Shown: piece after piece, positions 1 to 11,757 of the stretch
Numbering within the stretch: the first letter of the stretch is position 1
Layout: every line of letters begins with the position of its first letter
NCBI GenBank assembly: GCA_029339505.1
Contig: JAQISU010000231.1
Span: forward strand, 684,001 to 748,000
Reading direction: 5' to 3'
Origin: Unio delphinus
Taxonomy: Eukaryota > Mollusca > Bivalvia > Unionida > Unionidae
DNA: 64,000 nt
The notes under the pieces: model-generated
Told to the model about the DNA's origin: nothing
What the model saw: the letters and a program-made list of their open reading frames with translations, nothing else
The model's database searches: none
Position numbers and translations under genes: made by a program

Positions 1-623
1 CCCTTTCTCTGATCTAATTAACTGAATTCATATGTGCAATTCTCTAATATTAATCTGTACATCTAACAACATAGAAAACAAATTCAGATGAGCTACTTCA
101 TAATATAGTGCAGATCAGGTCAATACATAAAAAATCTCTGGACTAATGATCTTGCTCTGACCAATCACAGATAATGCAATTTTGTAAAGGTATTTTCTGA
201 TTGGTTGGTGGTAGAAACTCAATGTCAGATTTAAGGTCTGACTACAAGTAAGTCACTAGACTAATTGAAAAAACCTATTTGTATAAAGTAACTAAGGCAC
301 TGTAATGTTTGAATAAACCTAATTTGTAAAAGGTAAGCAAGGCAATAGACTACTTGAATAAAATCTCATTTGTAAATAGTAAACAAGGTACTGCATTGCC
401 TGAATAAATGAATACTCCACTTACTGTGTAAATGGCTTCAGTGTTGTCTGATATTTGATGAATCAGCTTAAACATTTGGAAAACACTGAAATTCAAGAAG
501 AAGAAAAACCCACAAAATTTTGTAATGAATATTTACACAATTAGGAATAATGAATTAAAAATTATTTAAGATTATTATGCAACATGATTCTTGAAAGAAA
601 CAGTTGTTGTATTATGGTATGTT
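1..623. other. AT-rich non-coding stretch, nothing recognised
   Basis: Short direct repeats of a degenerate unit around TGAATAAA...TTTGTAAA run through 260-420, but I see no exon, RNA gene or element end. It lies inside or beyond the minus-strand ADAL gene, probably in intron 2. Confidence 0.4.
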
Positions 624-1377
624 TCTTTGGTAATACTTACCTAATCATTCTAATTATCCAGGACAATATCCATACTTACCTAGTCAGTCTAATTATCCAG
701 GACAATATCCATACTTACCTAACCATTCTAATTATTCAGGACAATATCCATACTTACCTAACCATTCTAATTATCCAGGACAATATCCATACTTACCTAA
801 CCATTCTAATTATCCAGGACAATATCCATACTTACCTAACCATTCTAATTATCCAGGACAATATCCATACTTACCTAACCATTCTAATTATCCAGGACAA
901 TATCCATACTTACCTAACCATTCTAATTATCCAGGACAATATCCATACTTACCTAATCATTCTAATTATCCAGGACAATATCCATACTTACCTAGTCATT
1001 CTAATTATCCAGGACAATATCCATACTTACCTAGTCATTCTAATTATCCAGGACAATATCCATACTTACCTAGTCATTCTAATTATCCAGGACAATATCC
1101 ATACTTACCTAACCATTCTAATTATCCAGGACAATATCCATACTTACCTAACCATTCTAATTATCCAGGACAATATCCATACTTACCTATTCATTCTAAT
1201 TATCCTGGACAATATCCATACTTACCTAACCATTCTAATTATCCAGGACAATATCCATACTTACCTATTCATTCTAATTATCCAGGACAATATCCATACT
1301 TACCTATTCATTCTAATTATTCAGGACAATATCCATACTTACCTAACCATTCTAATTATCCAGGACAATATCCATAA
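624..1377. repeat. 39-bp minisatellite, 19 units
   Basis: The motif GGACAATATCCATACTTACC recurs every 39 bases from 661 to 1363 with no indel, which gives 19 units. Because 39 is a multiple of three, two plus-strand frames stay open. One (from 584) reads a decamer-plus such as LIIQDNIHTYL. The other (634-1377) reads PGQYPYLPNHSNY per unit but has no ATG and starts after a stop codon. Unit differences change residues in both frames, so neither looks selected. On the minus strand each unit contains AGGTAAGTA, an excellent 5' splice-site match, and the minus strand is the sense strand of the ADAL gene. I treat this as a minisatellite, not a gene. Confidence 0.9.
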
Positions 1378-2343
1378 CTTCACAAATTTGGCCCTCACAA
1401 GCTAACAAAAGTACCTTTTATGGTAGAGTATACACCTGCCTCTGGTTTAACATTCTCAGTGCAGGCACTAGATGAGCATGGTTAAATCTGGAGATTGGTT
1501 GCCAATGAGTTTTAAAATGACCTTGAACTTGTCTAAAGGTGACTGTGCCTTTAACATTTTGGTTAATGTGTACATATTTCTTCATTATCCCCAAGTGCAA
1601 TTCATCCATAAAGTTTGAACAAGAAATATAAAAAAATAAAATGTTACAAAGACACTTGACTTGTGACATCAAAATCAATAGGCTTTTTCCATATCTTAAG
1701 TGCAAGCCTTCCACAAACTTTGGTCAATGTACATGATTTAGAAATAAGGTTAGTACACAAAGTCAGTTTTTATCTTTCAGTTAGTTCTTTTGACCCTCAA
1801 ATCAACTGGCTTCTTTTCTATCCCAAATGCAAGATATCCCAAAATATGATCTAGGTCAGTAATGGAGAACTAACGCTTCTGTGCAGAAAACTTGACCTTT
1901 TGATCCCAAAGCACTATCTAACCTCAAGTGCAAGCTAGCCATGGTAAGTGATGTCAAACTAATGTTGTTGTGCAGAAATCATATTTCTTCTTTCAGTTAT
2001 AGTAACTGTTACCTTTTACCCCAAAAGAGACGATTCATCCTTACCCCCAAAAGAGAGGATCTGTCCTTACCCCAAATGATAGGATTCATCCTTACCCCAA
2101 ATGAGAGGATTCGTCCTTACCCCCAAAACAAATTAATCAAAATGTTTGGCGCAGGTATGTGATGTGGAACTGATAAATTGGCATGAAACAAGTGACGTGA
2201 ATTCAATTAAATTATTTCAGATAAAAAACTAAGTTCTAACTAGCACGGAGAAATGCCTGTACTGTATGGTTTCATTTGCTTTCCATGAACACAACTCATC
2301 ATTTCATGTGACGTCGCCTAGCCTGATCTAACAGTGTTTTGTT
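1378..2343. repeat. Degenerate low-copy repeats
   Basis: From 1660 to 2000 there are loosely related blocks built around AAGTGCAAG and TTTTGACC. From about 2017 to 2130 a unit of about 31 bases (TCCTTACCCCCAAAAGAGAG and variants) is repeated about four times. No coding exon is recognised. Confidence 0.5.
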
Positions 2344-2590
2344 TGTTGTTGTTTAAACACCATTTTTCATCACATTATAGGCTCAACAAGGTGGCCAGAA
2401 TATCTGATGTAGAAAGAACCGGTGGGAAAAACCCAAACATAAGGGAAGCTACTGGCAAGCTTTCTCACATACCCACTTTGGCTGGATGAGCCCATGACTT
2501 GAATCCACCTGGACAGAGATAAGATGACAGTGATTGGTAAAGGTGTTGGTAAAGGTGTACACTTTAGACCACTTGGCCACCTGGGACTCC
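2344..2590 (-). mobile_element. tRNA-derived SINE, family 1, diverged copy
   Basis: On the minus strand this matches the better copies at 50437 and 56853. It has an A-box-like region near 2560-2585, the body with AGAAAGCTTGCCAGTAGCTT, and a 3' end reading into (AAC)n, here seen as TGTTGTTGTT at 2344. The copy is diverged and I find no clear target duplication. Confidence 0.7.
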
Positions 2591-2775
2591 TATATTTTAT
2601 ATAACGACAGCTAAACACCATTAGCCGCTGCATGAATTTTATATGCAGTCCAATACAAGTGACAGAATAAACCCTGAACTACAAGTGTTTCATGCGATAA
2701 AAGACTGAAGCCCTCTGCAGCTGGGTGCATGTTATATATAGTCAAATATGTGAAATTAATACAAGGTGCACTCAC

Positions 2776-2906
2776 TTATCTATTGTCCCCACCTTCCCCT
2801 TATCAAAACTCATCCTCCAGTCTTTGTACATCTCTGGGTTCTTCTTCATCGCCAACTTCTTTATTGTTTCTTTGCTAATGGACCCATTTAAATGGGCATG
2901 AAGCTC
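2776..2906 (-). CDS. ADAL: Adenosine deaminase-like protein (ADAL/MAPDA), coding exon 2
   Basis: Read on the minus strand, this 131-nt exon is bordered by TTTTTAG at 2907-2913 and the donor GTGAGT at 2775-2770. It encodes ELHAHLNGSISKETIKKL and continues to DKGKVGTID. The HxH in ELHAHLNGS is the metal-binding motif that opens the adenosine/AMP deaminase TIM barrel. The wording of this block is that of ADAL, a cytosolic hydrolase that removes the methylamino group from N6-methyl-AMP to give IMP. The exon starts in phase 0, in register with the exon at 5527, and ends with two bases of a split codon. The following exon is not in the remaining 2.7 kb, so the gene runs off the left edge. Confidence 0.85.
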
Positions 2907-4789
2907 CTAAAAATATAAAAATGTTCAAGTGAATGCCTCTGACTGCGGGCATTACAATTTATGGTAACAAAACAAAAAAAAATGAATACAAAATTATAAA
3001 TGGAGGAGTAAGACTTAACCTGCAGTATATAAAGGGCATGCTTGCATATCAACTCAAGCCCATAGACCCCACACCTTTTTCAAAATCATTTTTTTCCCTC
3101 CACAATTTGAAATATAGCATTATTTAAACAAATAATATTAAAGATTTCTATTTTAAATGAATAAGAAAAACATAATTTGCAGTAAGGCTTATTATAATTA
3201 TGTAATACTTATACATATCTATTGCTTACCTGACCCTTTCCACAACTGAAAAAACTAAATCACCTTGTCCAGGTCAGACGTACCATTTTCCTGTTCTAAA
3301 ATTCTCAGAACTCCAGGCGAATCTGAATATGTCATAATGTATTCTCAATTACTTTTTCATTGTCAATTAGTCTGAATATATTAATGCCTATTTTAAAAAT
3401 AAATTTTGGTTAAATATTTATTTGCAGGAAAAAAAATCTTGTATACAAAACAATGAATACCACTTAACTGAGTTTCATTAATGCATTATTTAACTGTATG
3501 CACATTATTATTGAAAATGGAATCGGTACAAGAGTAAAGATAAAAACGAAGCATATAATTATTTAAAAATAATAAATAATTTTATTTAAAATAGCAATGG
3601 AAAAACTATTATGGTCCTTAAATGCTGGCACGTAATTCATTAGTTGAATGGTGGAAGTCTGTTTCTCAGTGTTAGATTTCACACAATAATCAATTATCCC
3701 TAGCACTTTTTCATCTGCTTACGTCTTGGATACCATCTTAACTTAAATTATCACCATTTTTTATTAGTATCTTTGATGACTGTGTACTTAATTAATTTCA
3801 AACGCTAATAATGGAATCATCTGACCATGAAAGGCAAAAACTGCTTGACCAAAGCCACTATAATTAAAACACTTTTGATGTCATTTGTCAATTTCTTGAA
3901 AACCACTCTAGAACACAAAATATAATGCTGACATGAAATAACTTTGTGATCATCATTTATTTATTTGGAAGTGCTATTTAATTTGATTAATAATTTGTAT
4001 TAAAATCTAATAGATTTAATGTGTTTCAAATATTTCAAATGTTCAAACAGTTAAAATGAAAGTAACTTGGTTTATTGGTTCGAGATTTTACTCAAAAAAC
4101 AATTCAACCATGAAAGTAGAAGGAAACTTAATGATAACAGTGAAATACATTATGACATAGTTTTACTCATCAATAACTTTTTATACAATTTTTTTGGTGT
4201 AAACATAATGCTAAGAAAGCAAAACTGGCATTAGTTCTACAACATAAGACACATCACCCAATATTTTTGTTCTGGGGATGATGGGTCTTACTGACTAAAT
4301 AACAGTGCTGTGTAGTGAGTTTTGATGTCAACTAATAGTGTAATTTTTTTTTATAGGAATATCACTTACAACTGGCAATCAAAGTCAAGTTATAATGTTT
4401 TGTCTGACTTTATTTACCCTGATGTCTTTTCTCTAATAAATTCAAATTCTCACAAAAGAAATGGACCTGTTTTCAAGTTTCAGGGGCCTACAATTCATTG
4501 AAATATTATTCTTTAATGAAACAATTAAAAAAATATATTTCTCCTATTGTGACTGTAAGCAATGTTTAGTTTCATTCAAGAAATATATCCCCCCCACACA
4601 CAAATCTACTTAAGCATGCTTCGGCATACCTTGACTACCATCATATTGCAACAAATTCAAATATATGTCAACGGAACATGAAAATGTGTCAGTTTGCTAG
4701 TGTCATATTTTCATTCCATCAAGATAAATATTAATACTAATGACTTTGTATAGCGCCTAATCTTTAAAAGCCTGTAAGTGCCTTACATA

Positions 4790-4820
<31 letters not shown>

Positions 4821-5526
4821 ATAATCATATGACTATAAAAAATAAATAAAGGCAGCATAGTAAGTAAATTAGTGGAAGAGTGTCGATATAGACTGCCAAG
4901 TCTTGGAGGCATTCCTGAAACTTTGACTACTCATTTCTATGTTAACCGACAAATGGGCACGCTATACAAAGACGTTATTTGGATAGTAAGACATAGCACT
5001 AAAACAAAAGCAATGTGCTGTCTTACGTTGTGGCCTAAATTGGTATGAGAAATCAGTAAATAAACTGGATCAATTTAGATGCATTACTGTTCACAGTGTT
5101 GATACTGGCTTCATTTATGAAAAGTTAACATTATATATTTTCTTTATTGAAACACCAGAAAATTAATTTGGTTCAAAAATCTCATTGCGATAGCTCAAAT
5201 CTGTTTTTTTATAAAACATTTTTTAATAACTAAAGTGCATCTATAGCAAATTTAAAAGAGCTATTACAGTCTCTTACTCTTCTTGGGAAAACAGTAATAA
5301 TGACTAAAATAAATCAGGTATATGTGTTTCATTGTTTTTCTGTTAATATTTCGCATGGTCCAAATGAGCCCGTTATTTTGTGCCGAATCAGACAGAATTC
5401 CGTAACCAGATCGCGTTAAATTTAGCGGCACTGCAGCATGCGCGGATGAAAATTTAAACCTAAATCGTTGGAACTACTTAAACAGCGTTTCCGCAAAACT
5501 AGTGCATATTGATGAACAAAACCTAC
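2907..5526 (-). other. ADAL: Intron 1 of ADAL
   Basis: This runs from the donor GTAGGT (5526-5521 read on the minus strand) to the acceptor at 2907. It is AT-rich and holds a LINE tail fragment (4738-4790) and a (TA)n run (about 4789-4815). A stretch at 3245-3320 looks weakly exon-like on the minus strand but does not fit the phase. Confidence 0.65.
4738..4790 (-). mobile_element. LINE 3' tail fragment
   Basis: The stretch TAATGACTTTGTATAGCGCC is the reverse complement, with a few changes, of the LINE 3' end at 11405-11460 (AAGCGCTTAG...AGGTGCTATACAAAG). Only the last 50 or so bases are present. A second short block, GCTATACAAAGACGTTATT at 4961, resembles the same tail in the opposite orientation. 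Confidence 0.6.
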
Positions 5527-5960
5527 AACTTTGGGTATTCTTTTACAAAAATCCAATGACATGTCTTTTCGATTTGAAGATATCCAGATTCTCATAGACC
5601 CACTCAATAGCTCGGTTAATGATCTCTCTACTCTGTCACTTTTCGTTATGAGGAGAGTAACAGAGTAGGGACAGGTCAGGGAACCAGACTATCTAAAGCT
5701 TTCCTTCGGATCTCCATGGTCTTCATTGTTCACTTTTGTATTTTAAGAGCTTCAAGAAAGTAATTTGTCGAGTTGATACTTAATTTCACAATTCATTGTA
5801 GTGGTGCATTTGCCACCAACGTAAATATTTACATATCCAGAAGTCATGCATGTATGAATAATGCAATTTATGTTCTCTAATTTTTAATATCAATTTGCTT
5901 TCTTTGCAAATCAACACAGTTTTGTTTGGACTCCGTTGTTCAGATCATGGACATGTTTAG
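5350..5960. promoter_or_regulatory. Candidate bidirectional promoter of ADAL and INTS14
   Basis: CpG dinucleotides are clearly more frequent here (for example 5350-5500 and 5640-5720) than in the surrounding AT-rich DNA, as expected for an unmethylated promoter. The first ADAL exon lies inside it and reads leftward. INTS14 reads rightward, and its start-codon exon begins with an acceptor at 11569, so it needs an upstream non-coding exon, which could start here. A 9-bp inverted repeat, CTACTCTGT and ACAGAGTAG, spans about 5628-5667. GTAAGA near 5970 is a possible donor. No TATA box was found. The call rests on position and base composition only. Confidence 0.4.
5527..5595 (-). CDS. ADAL: Adenosine deaminase-like protein, first coding exon
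   Basis: On the minus strand the frame reads MSLDFCKRIPKV and ends exactly at the donor GTAGGT (5526-5521). Joined in phase 0 to the exon at 2906 it gives IPKV followed by ELHAHLNGS, the order expected in ADAL. Two in-frame ATGs are possible: 5595 (adds 11 residues, MRIWISSNRKD) and 5562. Known ADAL proteins have about 20 residues before this motif, which mildly favours 5595. Upstream sequence stays open for a while, so the true start is uncertain. Confidence 0.7.
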
Positions 5961-8900
5961 TCCTACCCGTAAGACGTATCACATGTTGATCTTGATTTTA
6001 GTACAATCAGACATTACGAGTTCCAAACTGTATTTTTAGCTTTAAGATCAGAATAAAATAAATCTTAGAAGTTTGAAACGGTTTGTGAAAAAATTCAGTT
6101 CCATTCACTCATTCCAATTTTTTTTAAATTAGATGTCCACCCCGTTATTTACTTAAATATTAATTCATTAAATAATAATGTAAGTTTACCAAAGTCTGTT
6201 AATTCCTGATTGTTCAGCAATTTTGTACTAGTTTAATTTTGCTAAAAAATTTTCATTTCTAATTGTTGTTCTTAAATGTAACTAATAATGTTGTATTACC
6301 AATGTCATTTCATTCTTAATTGTTGAGAGATCTTGCACTCGAGTTGTTATCATATAATTTACAAATCTAATACCAACCACATCCATGTATGTTGAAGGAA
6401 GTTACACATAATGACCTGACAGAATGGCTGATTTGTTCAGGAGTTGCCATGTTTTCCATTGTCAGCTTTAAATCATATTTCTAACAGATATAACTATTAA
6501 ATGTTCTGCATCTCCGTTTTAAAAAAAAAAGTATGTCATGACAAATGGTGTGGAATCTGATTTGAGGCAAGAATATTTAAAACAATTTGGACTAATGCAT
6601 ACTCTGATGGCAATTTGTGTATTCTCTGCCTTCTGAATATTCTTCATGGAAGTTGGCCACTGTATAAATAGACACGCCATAGACTATTTATTGGTGGCAG
6701 GGCATTCAAATGGGTAAAGATAAGTTTATATCATATCTAGACATTACACATGCAGTGGGTACAGATCTTTTCCAATCTGCAGCACTTACACTGTAGTATC
6801 TAGTCCATAACATTCAATCAGGATTTACCATGGGTCACACCTTTTGGTCATCCAGATAAAAATTGTCCATGTATGTGAACTGATTTTGTATTTCAAGGGG
6901 TGGTTTCATAAGATCTTGCAAAGAAATCTGATTAAAATAAACTTAATAAAGTTGTGTGTAATCAAGTTCTTAAATACAACACCTATAGCTGACATAGTCA
7001 CTACTGCATGCCTACATGACCTGAATGACTTCAACTAGGCTATGTTCACCAGTGCCTGGTAGACTTATTGGTTAGCTGTAGAAAATATAGTCCTCAGTAG
7101 TATTTGATGCATGAATTTCAGATAAAGGTAAATTGTACATAAAAATTTTCTCATGAGGTATGTGACATTCAATTGGAAATATACAAAATACAAGTAGTCT
7201 TAAGAATGAAAGAAACAAATTGAAGAAACTAGTTTTATATTAAACCAAGTTAATGTTAAACAATAGTGTAGTGAAACTGGGATGCACTATACATGAAGTA
7301 GTCCCTGCCATTAAATAACAACTACAGAGGTCCCCCACTTACATGGCCTCACCTTCTGCACCAGGAAAGTGGCCTTATAATACAGGTGGCCTTTCCAGAG
7401 GGGGGCTAAATTTTTGTGAGAGTAATATGTAATGTATGTAATCAGAAAGCTTTTAATATTGTCATTTAATATCTTCATTTAAAGTAACATTAATTAATAA
7501 AATGTTCTTCTTGTCACAAAAATAGACTTATTTCAACTGAATAAACATTAGAAGTTTTTATTCTTGATGTAAGCATGATATGTGAGCTGTTATTAATGTC
7601 ATGCACATTGCAAAACCTGTCAAAAATGTAATTAATCTTAATACATAATTTTCTTTCTGTTTGCTCCATTTTTTCACTGCTGCTGAATCATAACATTATT
7701 GCTGCTTATTTGAGTCTTTTCGACATAAAATTGTTTCATTCAAGTCTTTTCTACATAAAATTATTCTGCAAGTCACCCTCCTCATACCAACTGATGTCAT
7801 CGAGTAGAATAATTGACTTTCTTCTAAATAATGTCTGTTTACTTGATGCCTTGTCAGTGTTTGGTAATGATTTATTCAGATATTGCGAATTGTATGTGAT
7901 TTAATTATTCTGACGCAACATTTTTTAGAATAGACAAAATACCTGCTTCATAAAAGAAGCGATAAATGTGTTGTCATGTCATTTTTCGGTCTTGGTCTGA
8001 TACCCTGTTTTGTTCAAGGTTAATTTCTTTGTGTGTTAATGTACAGAATCTATTTTTAGCCTATGCTGACCATGTTATGATCTTGACAATTACATCTGGT
8101 TGCAATCATCAAAGAGAATAACTTGAAAGATATTTAAAGCTCAAAACTCTATTATAACATTGTAGAGCCCATTTCATGTAAACGTCAGCTTTTATAGATA
8201 ATGATATCAGATTAATCTTAGTGTTACATGTATTTTAGCCATCACTTCTTTCAGTAATGGAAACCTGACATTGGGAGACATGTATCTAAGGCAGAGATAA
8301 TCTGATTACTTACCTTATGTCACGATATGAATAAATTACTGGTCCAGGAGACATTTGACATAAAAAGTGGCTGCTTGTGAGAGGAACATTTTACATTTTT
8401 GTACTAATTTGCTGGGTGCTGGTCACATCAGAGGGGTGGCTGTTCTTGAGGGTACTTTTGAACACAGACTCATCAGTGCTAAGGGATTCTGTAAGATGCG
8501 GGTGGATGATGGTCGGGGGGGCCATCAAGAGGGGGACTACTAGATTTGACAATGAAAGGACCCTTTTACTGACCAAATTTTGTAAACTGTAGGCATAAAT
8601 CACAAAATGAAATCAAGCACTAGTCCCATCAATGATTGAGTTGCGATTGTTACCAGACCCATCTTCATTTTACTTTCTTCAATAAGTACATTTCTTTACT
8701 TTACTTTGGTTTCCTGCAAAACTGAAAATGGTGCAAGTTTAAATTTAAAAAAAAAATGCATGGAAATATTAATTATGTTCATCAAAGGAGTTTACATGTT
8801 CAAAACAAGGTTGGTTACCTTTCCAACATGTTCTTCACTGATATCACGGATGCAAATAGACAAATGTAATCAATAATTGACATTGCAAGATGTTAGCAAG

Positions 8901-9169
8901 ATTGTCACTTGTTAATGACATATTTATTTAATTTCAATCATTAATTCAGTGTCTACATGGCTTAGGGATGAGTAGGTCAGAAAGTTTTATTCAGTCCAGC
9001 CAATTAGTTCCCATTTAATGAGAAATAGTTATCCTGAGCCCTTTGCATATCATCAGTATTAATAAAAATCAGATAGCTTGTTGTGTGTGTCATCTCCAAT
9101 TCCAGCGTTTAGTCCCTAGACCTAATAAACCCTTGATTTTACTCTGAGTATAGTGAAACCTGTTGCATT
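5961..9169. other. Non-coding stretch, nothing recognised
   Basis: AT-rich DNA between the candidate promoter and the repeats at 9.2 kb. It is presumably the first intron of INTS14 if transcription starts near 5.7 kb. No conserved exon, SINE box or long tandem array was found. Confidence 0.4.
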
Positions 9170-9235
9170 CAATGCCATTGACTCGCTCTGATCATGTGAC
9201 TCACTCTGATCATGTGACTTACTCTGATCATGTGT
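9170..9235. repeat. 18-bp tandem repeat, three units
   Basis: CTCTGATCATGTGACTCA and close variants are repeated three times, each containing the palindrome TGATCA. Confidence 0.8.
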
Positions 9236-9239
9236 GTAC

Positions 9240-9357
9240 TTATTGTTGTTGTTGTAGGGTTTAATGCCATTTTTCAGCACAAGATAGGCTATACATGGCA
9301 GCCAGTATAAATGGTGGAGGAAAATCCCAGAAAGAACCACCAACCCACGAGAAGGCT
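9240..9357 (-). mobile_element. SINE family 1, 5'-truncated copy
   Basis: It begins on the plus strand with TTGTTGTTGTTGTAGGGTTT, the complement of the (AAC)n tail, and runs through the body to CCCACGAGAAGGCTT. The tRNA-like head is missing. Confidence 0.8.
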
Positions 9358-9423
9358 TGACTTGAGAACAAACACCATAATCAAGTGACTTTTTGCAATT
9401 GACTAGTAAGATGCTTTCAATCA

Positions 9424-9999
9424 TTATCTAGTTAAAAGATAACTATGTATTATAGAGATAATTATCTAGTTAACAGATAACTATGTATTATGTAGATAAT
9501 TAACTAGTTAACAGATAACTGTATCTGGATAATTATCTAGTTAAAAGATAACTATGTATTATACAGATAATTATCTAGGTAACATAACTATTATGCAGAT
9601 AAATATCTAGTTAACAGATAACTATATATTATGTAGATAATTAACTAGTTAAACTATCATCTGGATAATTATCTAGTTAAAAGATAACTGTATTATACAG
9701 ATAATTATCTAGTTAAAAGATAACTATGTATTATATAGATAATTATCTAGGTAACATAACTATTATGCAGATAAATATCTAGTTAACAGATAACTATGTA
9801 TTATACAGATAATTAGTTAACAGATGAATATTATACAGATAATTATCTAGTTAACAGATAACTGTATTATCTGCTTAACAGAAAACTTTGTATTAAATGG
9901 ATAATTATCTAGTTAACAGATAACTAAGTATTATATGGATAATTATCTAGTTAACATAACTTTGTATTAAACAGATAATTATCTAATTAACAGATAACT
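9424..9999. repeat. AT-rich palindromic tandem array, left part
   Basis: Units of about 40-46 bases combine AGATAATTATCTAGTTAAC with AGATAACTATGTATTAT. AGATAATTATCT is a perfect palindrome, and GTTAACTAGTTAAC-like palindromes overlap it. About 14 units. The array resumes at 11490 after an inserted LINE. Confidence 0.85.
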
Positions 10000-11453
10000 C
10001 TCATTAATCTCCCATTCATATAAAAAATCTTAGAAAAGGTTGTTCCAACTCAAATTGTATCTTATTTGAATTCAAACAGTCTTTTTTAGCAATGTACAGT
10101 CTGCATATTGCCCTTGTAACAGTACTAAAACTACTCTTTTGAAAGTAGTTAATGACATTCTCTCTGCTTTGGATAGCAGAAGGATTACAGTCCTCAGCCT
10201 CCTTGATTTGTCTGCAGCATTTGAAAAACAGACCATGATATATTACTTCACCGTCTCCAGCAAGTATTTGGCATTCACAATACAGCCTTACAGTGGCTTG
10301 AGTCCTACTTAGCCAACAGGACACAAATTATATCTGCAAATGGAATACATTCCAGCCCAGTTGACTTATTTTGTGGTGTTGTTGGACCTGTTCTCTTCAT
10401 TCTGTATACTCAGCCGCTCTCAAGTGTCATAGATCATCACCCAGTGTCGCACCAATTGTATGCTGATGACACCCAAACATACAAGTCTAGCCACCCAACT
10501 GAAGTTGATGCTACCATCCATGGAGTAGAGAAGTGCATTTCTGATGTGAAATCATGGATGACATGTAACAAGCTTCAGATGAATGATGATAAAACTGAGG
10601 CTATTCTGATCACTACACAAAGACTTTCTCATTCACATCCTTTACCTCAGACAATAAATATCAGCAACACCAACATTAAATTCTCACAGTCAGTATGGAA
10701 CCTAGGTGTTACTCTAGACAGTACTCTCACATTGCACCAACATGTCATGAACATATGAAAGGCTGCATATCTTGAATTGAGACGCATCAGTTCCATTTGT
10801 AAATATCTTTCAGTTGATGCCACTAAAACGCTTGTGTGTTCATTAGTACTTTCAAGACTGGACTATTGTAACTCAATTCTGTCTGGTTCATCACAATATT
10901 TATTCCAGAAACTTCAAAAAGTTAAAAACACAGCTGCACGGATCATCTTTAGAGTACCTCGATCAGAGAACACCTCACCACTGCTCTGTACCCTACATTG
11001 GCTATCAATTCGATACAGAATCAAATACAAAATTTGTTCTCTGTGCTATGTTTCAACGACAGACTCCAGTCCAACATACCTATCCAGCCTCACCCATGTG
11101 TATACAGCTCTTCTTCTGATGATCGTATACTCATTGTTCCCAAGGTGAAAACAAAGTCATATGGACAACGTTCGTTTGCACACCAGGGCCCGGCGATGTG
11201 GAATGAATTGCCCATTGAAATTAGACACAAAGAAACATTGGTCTCTTTTAAGAGTGCTCTTAAGACTCACCTGTTTCGACTGCAAGGACAAACTTAGCGA
11301 CCTAATCATGTTTTGTATCTTATATGTTTTCAGCATGTTTTTATGTTTTCCAATTTCATTGTTTTTGTCATTTGTTGTTCTGTAGTGTAGTCATATCATT
11401 ATTGATGGTGTAAAGCGCTTAGAGCTTCAAAAGATTAGGTGCTATACAAAGTC

Positions 11454-11486
<33 letters not shown>
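10000..11486 (+). mobile_element. 5'-truncated L2/CR1-type LINE
   Basis: The interrupted reading frames encode the reverse transcriptase. LLDLSAAF is near 10197 with one frame change, QLYADDTQTYKSS at 10456 carries the YADD catalytic motif, and CNKLQMNDDKTEAIL and LGVTLDSTLTLHQH follow. Then come SRLDYCNSILSG, the long C-terminal region and MWNELPIEIRHKETL. These blocks and their order are those of the Jockey-superfamily CR1/L2 LINEs. The frame is broken by at least one stop (10756) and by shifts. The 3' end has the short tail AAGCGCTTAGAGCTTC followed by (ATT)n. ATAACT at 9994-9999 and 11487-11492 is a plausible target duplication inside the host array. The 5' part of ORF2 and all of ORF1 are missing. 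Confidence 0.88.
11458..11486. repeat. (ATT)n microsatellite, LINE tail
   Basis: About nine ATT units form the 3' terminus of the LINE copy. Confidence 0.9.
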
Positions 11487-11489
<3 letters not shown>

Positions 11490-11547
11490 ACTATGTGTTT
11501 TATGGATAATTATCTAGTGAACATAAAACTTTGTATTAAACAGATAA
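11487..11547. repeat. AT-rich palindromic array, right part
   Basis: GGATAATTATCTAGTGAACA and TTGTATTAAACAGATAAC continue the array interrupted at 9999. It ends 22 bases before the INTS14 start-codon exon. Confidence 0.8.
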
Positions 11548-11569
11548 CGTGCATTTCCTTATCTTACAG

Positions 11570-11757
11570 GTCTGGTCCAGCTCATAAAGAACAACATGCC
11601 TACTGTGATAGCACTAGATGTGTCACTGTCCATGACACGACCAGTGACAATAGCTGACAGCACTGAAGAGTTCCAGAGGCGCCATCTAGCTATTCATGGA
11701 ATCAACACGCTTCTTGATCATTTCACTATTAACTGCAAGCTGGAGTTTACCTCAGTT
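11570..11757 (+). CDS. INTS14: INTS14 exon with start codon
   Basis: The acceptor ATCTTACAG ends at 11569 and 26 untranslated bases precede the ATG at 11596. It codes residues 1-54, beginning MPTVIALDVSLSMTRP, and contains the first strand of the VWA domain with DxSxS. The donor GTAAGT is at 11758; phase 0. Confidence 0.95.

Noticed and set aside
584..1405. 273-codon frame as a gene
   Set aside because: A 39-bp minisatellite with two open frames and no conserved non-repeat part.
3245..3320. Possible extra ADAL exon on the minus strand (SPGVLRILEQENG)
   Set aside because: Its length and phase do not fit between the phase-0 exons at 5527 and 2906, and no known ADAL segment matches.
10016..10324. 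Minus-strand 102-codon frame
   Set aside because: It is the shadow of the LINE reverse transcriptase on the plus strand.
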